Shown here piece by piece: positions 1-12,419 of a stretch of 64,000 nt of DNA. Positions within the stretch are counted from its first letter, which is position 1; the number at the start of each line of letters is the position of its first letter. The DNA comes from Amoebidium appalachense (taxonomy: Eukaryota; Ichthyosporea): assembly GCA_963693365.1 (NCBI GenBank), contig CAVNZM010000011.1, positions 1,736,001-1,800,000 on the forward strand. Reading direction: 5' to 3'. Both the position numbers and the translations under genes were made by a program. The notes beneath the pieces are model-generated. The model saw only the letters and a list, made by a program, of their open reading frames with translations, did not search any database and was not told where the DNA came from.

Positions 1-157
1 TGGACTCTGTCACCCCCTGTTGTCTTGTACGGGTTCTTAGGGAGCAGAGTGCACAGAGGTGTCATGTAAATTCCAACACCCCCCCCCCAAAAAAAAAAAA
101 ACATAATCCTCCCCCCCCTCCCCCCAACCCTAATCCCCCCCCCCTTCGTCCCCCCCC

Positions 158-206
<49 letters not shown>

Positions 207-365
207 AACACCACCACCACCACCACCAACCCCCTCCCCCCCCCCTCCTCACCCCCCCCCCCCCAAAAAAAAAAAAAACTCTTCTCTCTTCTAAACTTAG
301 CCCTCACTCCTCTCACCCATCTACCATGCAACCATGTTAACCGTACCACCGATTTCCCTTGCTCC

Positions 366-445
<80 letters not shown>

Positions 446-1162
446 ACCATCACCACCACCACCAAACACTTACACACGCAGACACCAATCCATCCACTAC
501 CCATTACCATCCCGTCCATAATGCCTCCTCCCCCCCCCCCCCCCCCCTCCTTTCCTCCCAATAAAATCAGTAATGGGATGTCTTACCCAGTGGACATATG
601 ACGCAAGCCAGCCAGCAAGGCCACCAATCCCCTTCCGCCTGAAAAAGGGGGGCAAAGAGTAAGTGTTTGCGCCCCAGCAACAAAATATGGATGCAGCGGT
701 TCAATTGTTTACGGGTCACACGTTAACACACAGCCCGATCTAACGATGTAAGGTAGTAAATTCTTAGAAAGTTATACAAAAACACTTTACAGGCATGATA
801 GTACTTCTATTCGCATTGTGTGTAGGCACGGGCAGATGCAGTCGGCTGACCCTACAAAAGTTACTTGTGTCGCCAGCACCGTTATCACATATGCAGGCCT
901 ATACTCAAGTGGGTACATACATACATACACTAGGTCCTGCAAGCAAAGGAAACTAGCCCCGTGTTAGACGCATCATGCTAACCTTGTGCTCTCTGTGATC
1001 CCATGCCACTAAACAAGTAACACTATGCAGGCAGTGGGCGCAAGAGCCGCAACACCTCCCCCGTCCCTCCCCCAACCCCCCGCCAACCCCCCTCTCCCCC
1101 CCCCCCCTCCCCCCCCCCCAAAAAAAAAAGAAACCCAAACCCAAACCCAAACCCAAACAACA

Positions 1163-1208
<46 letters not shown>

Positions 1209-1519
1209 CCACTAACACAAACACACACCACACAACACACACACCACACACGTTCGTGCACACACACACACAAGCAAGCACACGCACTCACACACAAGCA
1301 CGTTTTACTGAATAACACACACACACATACACACACAAACACAAATACAGACAGACAGACAAACAGAACACACCTACACACCTTTCTCCCTCTGCAGCTG
1401 CCTCTCCCTCTCTATCCCCCTCCCTCTCGCTATCCCTATCTCCACCCCAACCTCAACCCCACCATCTCGCTCTCTCTCGCTCTCTCACTCTGTCTTATTC
1501 TATGATGTACAAAGTCCAA

Positions 1520-1552
<33 letters not shown>

Positions 1553-1660
1553 AACACACGCAACCCATTTCCTCTCCCTTTCTCCCCTTTCACACACGCA
1601 CACACCTGAGGTGGCCCTCCCTCCAACAGCCAAGGCTCCGCAACTACGCAGCACAGAGGG
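1..1660. repeat. Low-complexity block: poly(C)/poly(G), (CA)n, AAACCC hexamers
   Basis: Long C tracts lie at about 150-173 and 367-403, each running into (CA)n. A C/A block at about 1080-1130 is followed by four to five tandem AAACCC hexamers (1131-1158) and a G tract of about 40 bases (1165-1205). CA- and CT-rich sequence continues to 1660. The interval 560-1020 is ordinary mixed sequence in which I see no gene. All open frames here translate repeats (poly-Pro, Thr-His, Cys-Val). Confidence 0.9.
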
Positions 1661-1895
1661 GACGTTCATTTCCAAAATAACCGGCCAGGTGATGTTAAAA
1701 GTGAAAAGTCTAACACTGCTTTGCAGTTATTCGAGGAGCTGTAGTTCGCTTGGCCCTTGACACATGAACTACCGACACTTTTACAAACGGATAATGTCAC
1801 TCCTACTCCCGGCCTTCCGCTTTTCGCTCTCTCTCTCTCTCTTTTTTTTTTTTTTTTTGGCAGGCTACAAACTGAGCATAGGTGACGTGGCTCAT

Positions 1896-1946
1896 TGACG
1901 TCACGGTTATATAACGATTGGCTAACTGCTCGCGCCAATTTGTTTG
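1896..1946. promoter_or_regulatory. Promoter-like cluster: CRE, TATA-like palindrome, CCAAT boxes
   Basis: A perfect CRE palindrome TGACGTCA (1896-1903) is followed four bases later by TTATATAA (1907-1914). ATTGG, CCAAT and ATTGG pentamers follow within about 30 bases. Clustered CRE/CCAAT/TATA elements are typical of eukaryotic Pol II promoters. Direction is unclear because the core elements are palindromic; downstream on the plus strand lie the 2.4-3.5 kb array and the candidate exon at 3.75 kb. Role is inferred from spacing only. Confidence 0.35.
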
Positions 1947-2419
1947 ATTGGCTGAATAATTCTCAATGCTAGTCATCCGAAATATGTACATCGAAAAAGG
2001 AATACAACATTAACTATCCTAATCCTAGTTGGCGATACATAATACTTTCCAACAAGAAGGAAGTCGTAACTAGCCTTTACCGTGAAGCTGGTTGTCCTAA
2101 GAAAAGATATTAATCACGTGGGTTTGTCGAAAGTCTGGAGTCGGGACGCGGCCCTGGTGCTTTTTAATTACCCCTCTCAGTCGTGTGCACCAATGAGTCG
2201 TGCATTCCATTCTTCACTAGCATCACGTGTGTTGTTCTGAGCACATAAGGAGAGCTGTTGAAAGCTGTATTGTTTTTCTTCTTCCAAGTTGCTTCTTTCT
2301 TTCTGTTAGAAGGTGAGGTCTAGTTCGCTTGGCAGGACAAGGACCACTCCACAAATTGCAATGGCCCGATTGCGTGAACCCATTCCTAGTAGCCACGGCA
2401 GACAGATTTCAGAATGACA
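1947..2419. other. Unique sequence, no recognisable gene
   Basis: Mixed-composition sequence between the promoter-like cluster and the GC-rich array. It contains CACGTG/CACGTGT E-box-like hexamers near 2117 and 2223. It could be 5' untranslated or intronic sequence of a plus-strand transcript, but no splice-supported coding exon was found. Confidence 0.4.
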
Positions 2420-3480
2420 TCGCATGGCATTACATCCTCAGCGTCGACATTACATCCTCAGCGTCGAACCTGCAGCTGCCGCCTGCCCAGCCTGAGAAAC
2501 GGTGGGTGGCTCTGGCACACGCAGTGTTGGGTTTCTTTTCCTCGCCTATTATACAGCTTGGTCCTGTCTCTACCTGCTGTCAGTTCTCCCGGGCCTGGGC
2601 GGGGGAGGCAGATACCTTTGCTGAATTCCCCACGGGCTCCTTCCACTGGCCTCCTCCTTCTAGAATTCCTGTTTCTTGTTGCTGTATCTCCCATTATAAC
2701 TCTCTCTCCAACCTCGTCCCGTGGGGCATGCTGTCAGTGCCTTCGGGCCTGGGCACTTTCTTTCTTTCGGTGTCTATGCTATTTTCTATGGGCAGCCAGG
2801 TGGTTTCAGTGCTCCCGGGCCTGGACACGTAACTGCACGTTTGTTTGTGGTTCGGTGCGCCTTTACTTACTCGCAGTGCTCCCGGGCCTGAGCAGGGAAG
2901 GCAGCCACCTTTTGTGTTTTAACCGCGCGGGTTGCATTATCTTCGTCGAGTATGCTGTCAGCGCCTGTACAAAGTATTTTCCAACTTGTGGTTCAGTGCG
3001 CCTATACCTGCTGGCAGTGCTACCGGGCCTGGGCGGGGAAGGCAGCCACTGTAACCCACACCTAGAAGTTCTTCCCAACTGGCTTTCACTCTTCCCGTGG
3101 GCATGCCGTTAGTGCCCTGGGGCCATAGTTGGTTTCCTCTTGTTTTTGCAATACCATTTATTTGGGTGGCCAGGTGGTTTCAGTGCCCCCGGGCCTAGAC
3201 ACGTAACTGCACGTTCGTTTCTAACTTGTAATTCGGTGTTGTTTCGGTATGCAGTGCACCTATACCTGCTGGCAGTGCTCCCGGGCCTGGGCGGGGAAGG
3301 CAGTTGTTGTTTTTCCCCACGGGCTTAACTCTGAGTTTTATTCTTCCTTTGGGGCATGCTGTCCGCGTCTTCGGTCGTGGGCGCTTTCTTTCTTTCGGTG
3401 TGTATAGCTTGTATCCTTGGGCAGCCAGGTGGTTTCAGTGCTCCCGGGCATGGTCACGTAACTGCACGTTTGTGATGAAC
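2420..3480. repeat. Degenerate GC-rich array built on CCCGGGCCTGG
   Basis: About eight copies of a core like CCCGGGCCTGG occur (near 2588, 2744, 2814, 2881, 3021, 3188, 3281, 3441). They sit in two alternating contexts. One reads CTGGCAGTGC-core-GCGGGGAAGGCAG (near 2575, 2872, 3010, 3268). The other reads CCAGGTGGTTTCAGTGC-core-ACACGTAACTGCACGTT (near 2795, 3170, 3422). A 19-base duplication, ACATTACATCCTCAGCGTC, starts the array near 2429. Translation gives a recurring LYLLAVLPGL peptide, but the frame is broken by stops, so I treat it as a DNA repeat rather than a protein. Confidence 0.75.
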
Positions 3481-3617
3481 TTCGTTGTAGAGCCGTGAGT
3501 TCTAAATGTATAATCGGGTCACTAACGGCCAGTAACTGTAGGCATAGGGCAGCTGGTCTAGACTCGATTGTTGTAGTACAAAACCCCCGGCATGCAGTAG
3601 GCAATCAGTGCCTATCA

Positions 3618-3632
3618 GTGTGTGTGTGTGTG

Positions 3633-3677
<45 letters not shown>
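3618..3677. repeat. (GT)n microsatellite
   Basis: About 60 bases of GT/TG dinucleotide repeat with one TT interruption. Confidence 0.95.
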
Positions 3678-3749
3678 TCACCCTATGAATGTAGTTGTTG
3701 CCTGTTCAGATTTTAGCGTGTTCCAACCACCCTGTCCTTTTCCGCACAG

Positions 3750-3910
3750 GTGAATCTACGCCTGGGACTTTCTCGTGTGTCTTCGAGAAGGGAGCATGCA
3801 TCTGGCACTGCTGCGGCACAGATACCCCATGCTACTCCAAAGCAGGCAAAGGACCGATGAAGTGCAAGCAGTGTGACGTGATCTTCTGTTTTGCGCTTCA
3901 AACGACTATG
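3750..3910 (+). CDS. Candidate Cys-rich exon
   Basis: An open frame of 53 codons lies between a good acceptor (TTTTCCGCACAG) and a weak possible donor (ATG/GTCTCT). It is Cys-rich, with a WHCCG motif, a PCY motif and a closing CKQC...FC pattern, spaced as in disulphide or metal-binding modules. I do not recognise the family. Neighbouring exons were not found; the array upstream and repeat A downstream leave little room for them. It may be a stray open frame. Confidence 0.28.
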
Positions 3911-4123
3911 GTCTCTCAAGTTGAACTGGGCCCCAGAGGTGCCTGGTATGTATACGGTAAGGATGGTATGTATGCCTGATATCTACAACAGATTATGCAG
4001 CTATCTGTTCAACTGATATTTAATAATCAATATGTAATGCTACATTCGAACTGTATTGCGGTTATTCGTGTCTCCTGTCTCCTTTGCATCTGCCCCCCCC
4101 CCCCCCCCCCCTTCCCCCCCCCC

Positions 4124-4298
4124 TGTTGGGTTTCGTTAACGAGGGGAATAGGTCGAAACTCGGGTACTGTGGATGACGTGGGCCCCCCCTGAGGATGGGC
4201 TCTGCTTATTATGCATACTCTTTATGTATGGCTTGCATTCTGCATCGTGTTATCCGTTTGTTCTTGTGTACTTCGTACTTTTTGACGCATTCAAAACC
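4124..4298 (-). repeat. Dispersed repeat A, copy 1
   Basis: This segment is nearly identical, in reverse complement, to 21476-21650 and 55724-55900. The shared sequence includes TTTGAATGCGTCAAAAAGTA at one end and CGTTAACGA near the other. The copy is bounded on both sides by C-rich tracts. Orientation is given relative to the copies at 21 and 55 kb. Confidence 0.9.
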
Positions 4299-4302
4299 CC
4301 CC

Positions 4303-5105
4303 TCCCTCCCCATCTCAGTCTTTGTATTTGGTGCAACTATTAAGGCCCACATCATATCGATACGGGATATCATGCTGACTGAAGAATTCAACAGAATTCT
4401 TTCTATTGGGCGGGAAATGCCAAATTAAAAACCTTTATATAATAAGTCATGGTGTGATATCGATGGTTCATTATAATGATGAATTAGGCCACCTGCTGGT
4501 GGAGTGCAACGGTTTCTTTGAGGCAACTGTGAAATACCCACCGGTGGTTGGGATTGATTGAATAAACTTTTGCAAAACAAAACCGGTATGCTGACCACAT
4601 GCTTACCCATCTAACTTATCCCCAGACCAATGCTCGACCCATAATGGTGCAGGTACAAGATGTGCGATGTAACAAAGTCAACACGCGATGATATGTCCAT
4701 GTCCCATATAAACAGGCAGCAAACCAAACACAACACAATCTATGGATTGGACACTGCAAAGACATTTCAACTACCTGCATATTTGGATTTACACACATAC
4801 GCAATACAAACACAAGGAACGCACACTCGTGCACTTTGATGCCCGTGAACACAAGCATATGAGGGGCACGTACCCTGCCATCTTTGCGTTGCGCACTATA
4901 TTTGCATACGTGCACACATGCATGCAGCACACGTCATATATGCATATATGTGACTCTAGCAACCAATCAAACGAGACGCTCACTGCACGGACATCCTTGG
5001 TAGTGCCCAGGTGCATACACAAAGTACGCAATCACACACGCATGCACAGACACACATCACATGTACACATGTACTTACAGAAATACACGCTGTGTGGCAC
5101 CTTAG
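4303..5105. other. Intergenic sequence, nothing recognised
   Basis: AT-richer mixed sequence that becomes CA-rich after 4780. No exon with convincing splice sites and no family match was seen on either strand. Confidence 0.4.
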
Positions 5106-5155
5106 CAATAACCTCTCCCCCCCCCCCCCCCCCCCCCCCCGGCCAGCCTCCCCCC

Positions 5156-5190
<35 letters not shown>

Positions 5191-5940
5191 CCCCCTCCCC
5201 CCCCCCCCCCCCCCCTCTCCCCCTCTCCCCCTCTCACTCCTTCACCCCCTTCCCCCGCCCCCCTTCCCCAGGGGAGACATCTTCACCTAGCACCCTTCAA
5301 TCTAAGATAATTCTCCTGGGCCCAAAACAAGCATACCCACACATCATATACTCTGCCGTTGCCTGGACTTGTATACTGTAGTGTGGTGGCTGCAAAACGG
5401 TTGTGTGAGTGGATGGTTGGGGTGGTTCTACGTAGGTATTAGAGCTATCGATCTCGGGATTTCGGGCCTAGTGATGTTTGTCCTGTTTAGAGAAATGAAT
5501 CGGCTCTCTATAGCGGTTCGTCCAAGCGTTATGCCGTCCGGTGTGTTTTGATTACATCACCGGGATATTCTTTGTTAAAAGGAAAACCTACATCAATAAC
5601 AGGTCCAGGCCCCCCCTGCCTTCTTCCACCCCTCCACCGTCCCCCACCCACACCCCCCCTCACCCCCCGGTCCCCCCCCCCCCTCTCCTCCCCCCCGCCC
5701 CCGCTCCCCCCTCCACCCCAGCCCTTCCACCCCTACATACACGTCCCCCCTGAAGAGGCGAGGTGTGTGTGTGTGCGCGCGTGCATGCATGTGCGTGCTC
5801 GCCGCGGGCGTGAGCGTGTGTGTGGTGTGTGTGTGTGTGTTGTGGCCAGGCGCAGATTTCAGCGTTATCCACAGTGGTTGTCGAACCAGCTTTTTCACGT
5901 TTTTGCTCGTCGCAGTTTCCAAAGTACTGAGTTTTAACGC
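5106..5940. other. C-rich tract, then mixed intergenic sequence
   Basis: From 5116 to about 5270 the plus strand is almost pure C with T interruptions. Mixed sequence follows to 5600, a second C-rich stretch lies at 5608-5750 and a GT-rich stretch at 5761-5840. No gene recognised. Confidence 0.7.
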
Positions 5941-6531
5941 ATGAACAACTTTATTGCACAAGTTTAGGTGCATTCAACATTACAGAATTCTTTTTTAACA
6001 CTGCAATGCCGATCAACTAAGCACTTCATGTCACTCAACGAGGTTTGGATATACCCGTGCAAACACTTATCAATCAATAAGTACACGTGTTACGATCATT
6101 TTTTTAGTTACACTGTCAGGCTACTGGTCAGAACCTACATTAAAATTTTATATACACAAGCAAAAATATCAACAGATTACACCACTAGTTTATAGTCTGA
6201 ACATTGATTGCTTACCCCTACAACTGGGGAATTGAACATTCTTCAATCGAGAGATAATACCTGTCCACAGAATTACTCATAATGCGAAAGAACAAACAAA
6301 AAAGCCCTCATGATTTGGCACCGACCGGCACAGTTAGCCAGCAGACACCATTTCATAATTCTAAAATCACATCTCTAAAAATTCATATCTTAATCCTATG
6401 CCTGCTACCAGGCTACTCTAAGATCTTTTCTGAACTATACACTACTATACAAGCGCTGCAGTAATGTGTTGGAACACACACTCTCTTGCCTCGAGCTACT
6501 CTCTCTTTGGCCATGTGAAAAAGGCCAACGG
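5941..6531 (-). other. Probable 3' untranslated region of the GH114 gene
   Basis: This AT-rich stretch without simple repeats lies directly downstream of the stop codon of the minus-strand GH114 gene. On the minus strand a canonical AATAAA polyadenylation hexamer occurs at 5950-5955, giving a 3' UTR of about 580 bases. The stop position is seen; the transcript end is inferred. Confidence 0.45.
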
Positions 6532-6840
6532 TCATTCCAACCCGACCCGATAATCGATGGAGCCGACCAGCAAGCAAGACTCCGGCCCATTTCCACACAC
6601 ACCCAAGGGTGAGCAACACGGCCTGGGGCTGTTCGGCATGCACTGTGCAGGCTCCTGGTTGTATCCGAGTCGAGCCGACGGGCCGCAGAGCCCGTCCATC
6701 CGTGCGACCCGCAAGTCGATGCTACCTTGAGATGTGCAATGGGCTGGGGTGCCTCCACAATAGCCCTGTGTGGTCGAAGGGTATGTGTGAGTATCGAGGT
6801 AAGACCTTCATTGCAGGCTCTCCGGGGCTGGCGGGGGCCC

Positions 6841-6881
<41 letters not shown>

Positions 6882-7076
6882 GGGGGGGGGGGGGGATATC
6901 ACCCATTCACGTGAATATAGTACATAAGGAATACACAAGAGTTTAACACTGCATCACGGTTGCACTCATTAATACACTCGGATGTATGCCGGCAGGAGCA
7001 AAGCTCACCGAAACAATACATAAGCACGTGTCGCATGGGGAGCACGGTGGTGTGTGAGCTTTTTTTTTTTTTTTTT

Positions 7077-7115
<39 letters not shown>

Positions 7116-7567
7116 ATTCTACCTGTGGACTGCAGCAGGGCTCTGAGCTGTGAGGATTACATTGGGCCGTGGGGGTGGACAGCGCGGGATAGCCCGGGCC
7201 ACAGCGCTTATCCGACCGGAAGAGCCTGAATTGGCAAATGTGTGAGTTTTGTGACTGCATTTCTACAGAAACATGGGTAGAAGAGACGTGTAAGTGTGTG
7301 GTGTAGAAGAGGTGATTGGTGGGTGGGGATGTGGGAAGGTTTCACAAGTAAATCTCTGTCGTGCACTAGGCCAACCATACATGCGGTCATACCCAAGCGG
7401 ATAAAATGTTTTCAAGTCATTGCACATACCTGTAGTCCACGGACTCATTAGCAGCGCAGTGCTGCACCGTGCTGCCACAAAACCCATCGGGGGAGCAGCA
7501 TGGGGCGGTGCCGTTGCGGTTGCATTCCGATGGCTTTCCATCACTGGTGGGAAATTGAGCGCCACAC
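6532..7567 (-). CDS. Exons 13-15: chitin-binding-like cysteine repeats and stop
   Basis: Three good copies of a module of about 40-45 residues follow the pattern RCG...AQCN/SECN...PCCSP.GxCG.T..HC...DYR. Copy one is exon 13 ([16 protein letters not shown]). Copy two spans exons 14 and 15 (RCGPGYP, EPCCSPQ, then [14 protein letters not shown]). Copy three is in exon 15 ([22 protein letters not shown]), then VGLE and a TGA stop at 6532-6534. The CCSxxGxCG core is that of chitin-binding type 1-like domains of secreted eukaryotic proteins. Polymer specificity is not proven. Confidence 0.85.
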
Positions 7568-9058
7568 CTGCAGGATTAAGGATTAGCATACATGGGCTAG
7601 CCATGAATGAAATGTCTGTGTGTGTGTGTGTGTGTGATGTTGGTGATAGCAGAAGGGGCGGGAGGGAGGGGGCGGGGTTGGGGTTGGGGGGGGGGGGGGG
7701 GGGGGGGAAGAGGGAGAAGAGGAGGATGGGACGGAGGGGGAGGGAGAGGAAGGGCAGGGAGCGTTGGGGGGGGGGGGGGGGAGGGGGGAGGGGGGAGGGG
7801 GATGAAGCATGTCAAATAGTTGGAGATATGACATGAAAACATAGAGGTAGCATTAAATGGACGTGTGCATACTTCTCTTGCATGCACGTGTGGTAAGAAG
7901 AGCAGGGGGAAGGGGTCAAAAGCGGCGGCGGGGGGGGGGGGGGGGGGGGGGGGGGGAGAGGGGGGGGGGGGGAGAGAGAGGGGTTCCCAACCTTCCATCA
8001 GGCCTGTAGGGTGAGTCAACAGTTGCTGCCTCATTGTGGTTGGTTTGAACGGATGATGTGGTGAGGATGGAAGGAGGAAGGGGCGCAGACACACAAACAC
8101 CGGCCGAAGAACAGATGGGCAAGGGACCATTTGGATCGCAATCGTAAATAACGTTGGTGGAATTAATGTTTGTGTTGTTGTTGGTGGCGTTTGTAATCGC
8201 GCTGCTGCTTTTGTGTACGCTTGGCGTACCCGTGCTTGTGCTAACGGGAGCAACGGTGCTGGTTCGAGCGGTGCTGGTGGTGGTGGTGATGGTGGTAACA
8301 GAAGCAACGGAAGAAGATACCGTAGTGGTTGTGGTGGTGGGTGTGGACAATTCACTCGTCGTATTATTGATGTGGTCAGATGTAGGAGTGGTGGTGGTAG
8401 TGACGTCACTACTGGTGCTGGCAAACTGGGCAGTGGCGGTGGTGGTGACCGAGGAATCAATTGAAGTGGGCAACAATTGGCTAGAAGTCACGGCGTCCAC
8501 AGAGGAAGTCAGCGCGTCATTGGTGGAGGTCTCAGCAATTGTTGTGGTGGTGGAAGGGTCGGAAATAGATGAAGATTGCACGCTGGTGTCGTCAATGTTT
8601 CTGGCCACTCGCATGGACCGTGGTGTGCATTTACCATCGGGATGAATATTGAGTACTGGGGCATCCCCCAATACCTGCTGGGGTCTAATTTGCGGCGAAG
8701 TTTCAATGGCGTAGAGGGTGTAGGTGCGGAGAGCCACCGTGCTCACCCACAGGGCAGTACCAATGGAATTTGGTGCCTTTGAAACCTCGGGACGACGAAG
8801 TGAGCACATGTTGTGTTTGGCGTCAAATAGGAACGAGGTGCAGCCCGGGGTTGCTAGGCAACGGTCTTGGCAGCCAACCAAATCCGTGCGGAAGGGCACG
8901 GAAGCCGTGCTCTGTGACAGAATTTTCGATGCTGTGGGGTCTTCCCGAGGCAGAGCCTGCAAAGGGTTAAAGGGGTTATGGGTCAGATATGGAATTGGGA
9001 GGAATGCAGCAGGGAGAAAGGCAGGAAGGAGAGCGAAAGAAGTGCAATTCTACATACA

Positions 9059-9091
<33 letters not shown>

Positions 9092-9912
9092 TTCTTCCCC
9101 CCCTTCTCTTTCTACCCCCCCCCCCCCCCCCCCCCCCTCCCCACCCTCCCCCCTTCCCCACACTTCTTCGAGTTGAAGCCAAAGCAGTGCACTCACCTTG
9201 AACTGGGCACAGGCCTTTGTTGTTGCACCCACGCAAGGGTTGCCCCCGTTTGCCGGTGGGTTGCACTTTCTCGTCTGTGTGCCGGTGGTTGAACCACCAG
9301 GGATGACACATGATCCCCAGGGACCCCATGATCCGTGCACAAGATTGATCACGCGGGTGGTGGCTGTGGTGCTGGGACGGAGCATGGCCTTGGCTAGAAC
9401 CTGGCGTTATAAATGGTCTATTATTAGAATGTTTTCGAGAAGGATGTAAAATCAAATCTCTGTCTGGAATGTCGTGTTGGTAAAGTACTGAAAGTGGGAT
9501 CGTGGGAGGTACTATATTTTAATGTGTACTTTGGTGGGGTCTTAAGTTAGAATGTTGTGTTTGCAGCTCAAGGGAGAGGAGGGAGGGGGAAGGGAAAGGG
9601 CCGGGCGGGGAGAGGGGAGGGGGTTTTTTAGGGGGGGGGGGGGGGGTTTCGGTGGGGTGGGGAGTGAGGATGCAAACAGACAACTTACGCTTCTGAGATA
9701 GCAGTCAGTTGCTGTCGACACGACCGCGTTGCATTTCATATTCGCTGCACAGGCAGCCATGCAGCGGTTCAAATCCCACGTTGTGGAATAGACCCCCCCG
9801 GATAGATTTGCAGCAGACACGGTGGTGCGTGTGAGGGTGGTCCACCCTACAATGAGTGGGTTTGACTCCGGTTAGCAGAATGTGCTTGGGTCTGCTCATT
9901 TATTCGTGAACT

Positions 9913-9952
<40 letters not shown>

Positions 9953-11498
9953 GTCAACAAAGAGAAATACAAGGATAGTGAGGATACAGGCAAAATCATT
10001 CTGGAAAAACTTTGACGAGGTGGAGGGAAATGGGTAGAGTGGGAAGGGAAAAGAACATGGGAGAAGGGAAGGGAGGGGGGGGGGAGGGGGGAAGGAGAGG
10101 GGGGTTCCTTACTAACACATCGGACATTTGAGTTGCAGGCTCTAGATGCAGGACCAATGCACGGTGTGCCCCCATTTGCCGGCTGGGGGTTTGTGCAAGT
10201 TCGCTTTTGGACCCCCCCTGTACATGTGCTGCTGCACGAGCCCCAGTTGCTCCACCCACCGTGGATGGCGGAAACTGCGGGTGGGGGGGGGGGGGGGGGG
10301 GTCAGAAGCGGAAATTCAACAGGTTAAGTAAAATCCCCTCCCCGGTATATCTCCTCCCATGATACAAAAAAAAAAAAAATAACTGCGGTTGGCAAACAGC
10401 CGGGAGGGGAAGAAGGGGGAGGGGGGACGCGGGGGGGGTTGTTTACGAGTCCAGATGTGCACCGCGGGAGCAGGGGAGAAGGGGGGGGGGGGGGGAGGGG
10501 GGGGGGGGGGGGGTCAGCTGTCGAAAAATGCATGGATGAGGTAGCTTTTTTTCCTCTAGGTCCTAGTGCTGAAAGTCGTACGCGGAGGAACGAGGGGATA
10601 CATGGAAAAAAGCGCGAGAAGGAAACAGAGGCCAAGAACTTACCAACGGAGTATGTTGTGACTCCCGGGGCAGCCACGAGTTGCACGGTTGGGGGGGCAG
10701 TATAAAGTGTGCACTGGGGGAAAGAAAATGCCGTGCACTGGGCATTGGCTCCGCACGCTCTCTTACAATTGGCCAGATCTAGAGGAGGGTTGAAGGTTTT
10801 GGGAAGAACATAGCCCGAGATCTTGTAGTTGGCACGGGCCGACCAGTTGACCGTTTCTGATTGGTTCGACAGGTCCGGTCAGTGAACAAGCCTAGGTCGT
10901 GAAAATGAGTCCAAATAAATTTATTTTGTATGCACCGAATGCCACGGCAACAACAGAAAACAACCTGCCTGTATTCCTAATAGTGATAGTGGGGAAGGGG
11001 AGGGCTTGGCGCGAGGGGGGGGGAGGGGGGGGGGGGGGGGGGGGAGGGCAAGGTCCTGAATTGTGGGGGAAGGGGTTACTGGAATTTTTTTTTTTTTTTT
11101 TTTAAAGGAGGGGGGGGGAGGGGTTGGGGGGGGGGGGAGCTAATGGTGAATATGGTGTGTGTGTGTGTGTGTGTGTGTGTTTTGTTGGTGCTGATTTTAC
11201 CTGGCAGTGGGCAGTTGTACCAGCCCCCCCTGCCGTTGTCCACCACCATGGTCAGGCCCAGGCTGGCCGCCTCGGCGCACTTCTGGCTGTTGGCAAAGCT
11301 GGGTGTGTACTCGGCCGCATACACTGGCTGCCAATCAGAACTGGTTAGCACTAGCCTTGTATGGTGTGGTGTCCCTCTCACCGGAAGTTCTCAAGAGCAT
11401 GCATGTCTTTTGTAATTCTAGAGCCCAACTCAATTCCTTGTGCTCTGTGACGCTCGAAGTGGCGCGGATGTGTGGGTAAGTGGGTTTGTGGGGTGGGT

Positions 11499-11542
<44 letters not shown>

Positions 11543-11796
11543 GTGTGTGTTGGGTGTGTGTTCAATACCTTCCCCTGTGCCGGAAATGCGCCGTACAGAT
11601 CGCACTCATCATAGCGCATGCATTCCTCCACAACGGCAAAGTCATAGTGCGCCACAAGTTCGTTCACTTGGTCTCCATCGTTCTGTTCGGGGCAAATGAA
11701 ATATGTTAGTGTTGTGACGGTAATGTGTGGGGATTCAAAACTAGGAGTTTTCCTTTTTTCTTTCTTTTCTTCTTTTTTTTTCTTTTGTAGGGGCGG

Positions 11797-11835
<39 letters not shown>

Positions 11836-12366
11836 TGCTTAGGTCCAAATGCCCATCCCAAACGCAAAAACTAATCTGAAAGAGCTGAGGACAATGTGCT
11901 ACAGTTGTGATCATCTTTAAGTGCACCCACCAGTAGTCTTACCACGCACCTTTAAGGCTGCAGCCAAGCCCAGGCTCCTAGCAGCCCCAGCCAGCCAGAT
12001 GTTGTATGTGAGCTGGGCCTTTCGCAGAACATCGCCATAGGCAGGTAGGCCGGTCACACAGTTATTCTGGGGGGGTGTATGTGAGCTTGAGCGAGTGTCT
12101 GGGTTCAGGAGTCGGGGGTGAGAGGTGCTGAGGGGTGGTACCCGTGGTGTGTTTGTGTTTGTGTACATTTTTAGCAGCGTGGGGTGGGGTGAGGGGGGGA
12201 GGGGGCTGGGGGGGAGAGGGTTCAAAACGGGTGTAGAAAACCAAAAGACCAACACACGTGGGCAAGGAAACAACCGAAATGATTTGAAGTCGTTCGGGGG
12301 AGAGGGGATGGGTCTGGAAAAGGGTAGGTTGGGTGTGTGGGTGGGTGGGTGGGTGGAGGGTGGGGT

Positions 12367-12419
<53 letters not shown>

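Noticed and set aside
2050-2075. GGAAGTCGTAACTAG, like the 3' end of small-subunit rRNA
   Set aside because: Only about 12 bases match and no rRNA sequence flanks them.
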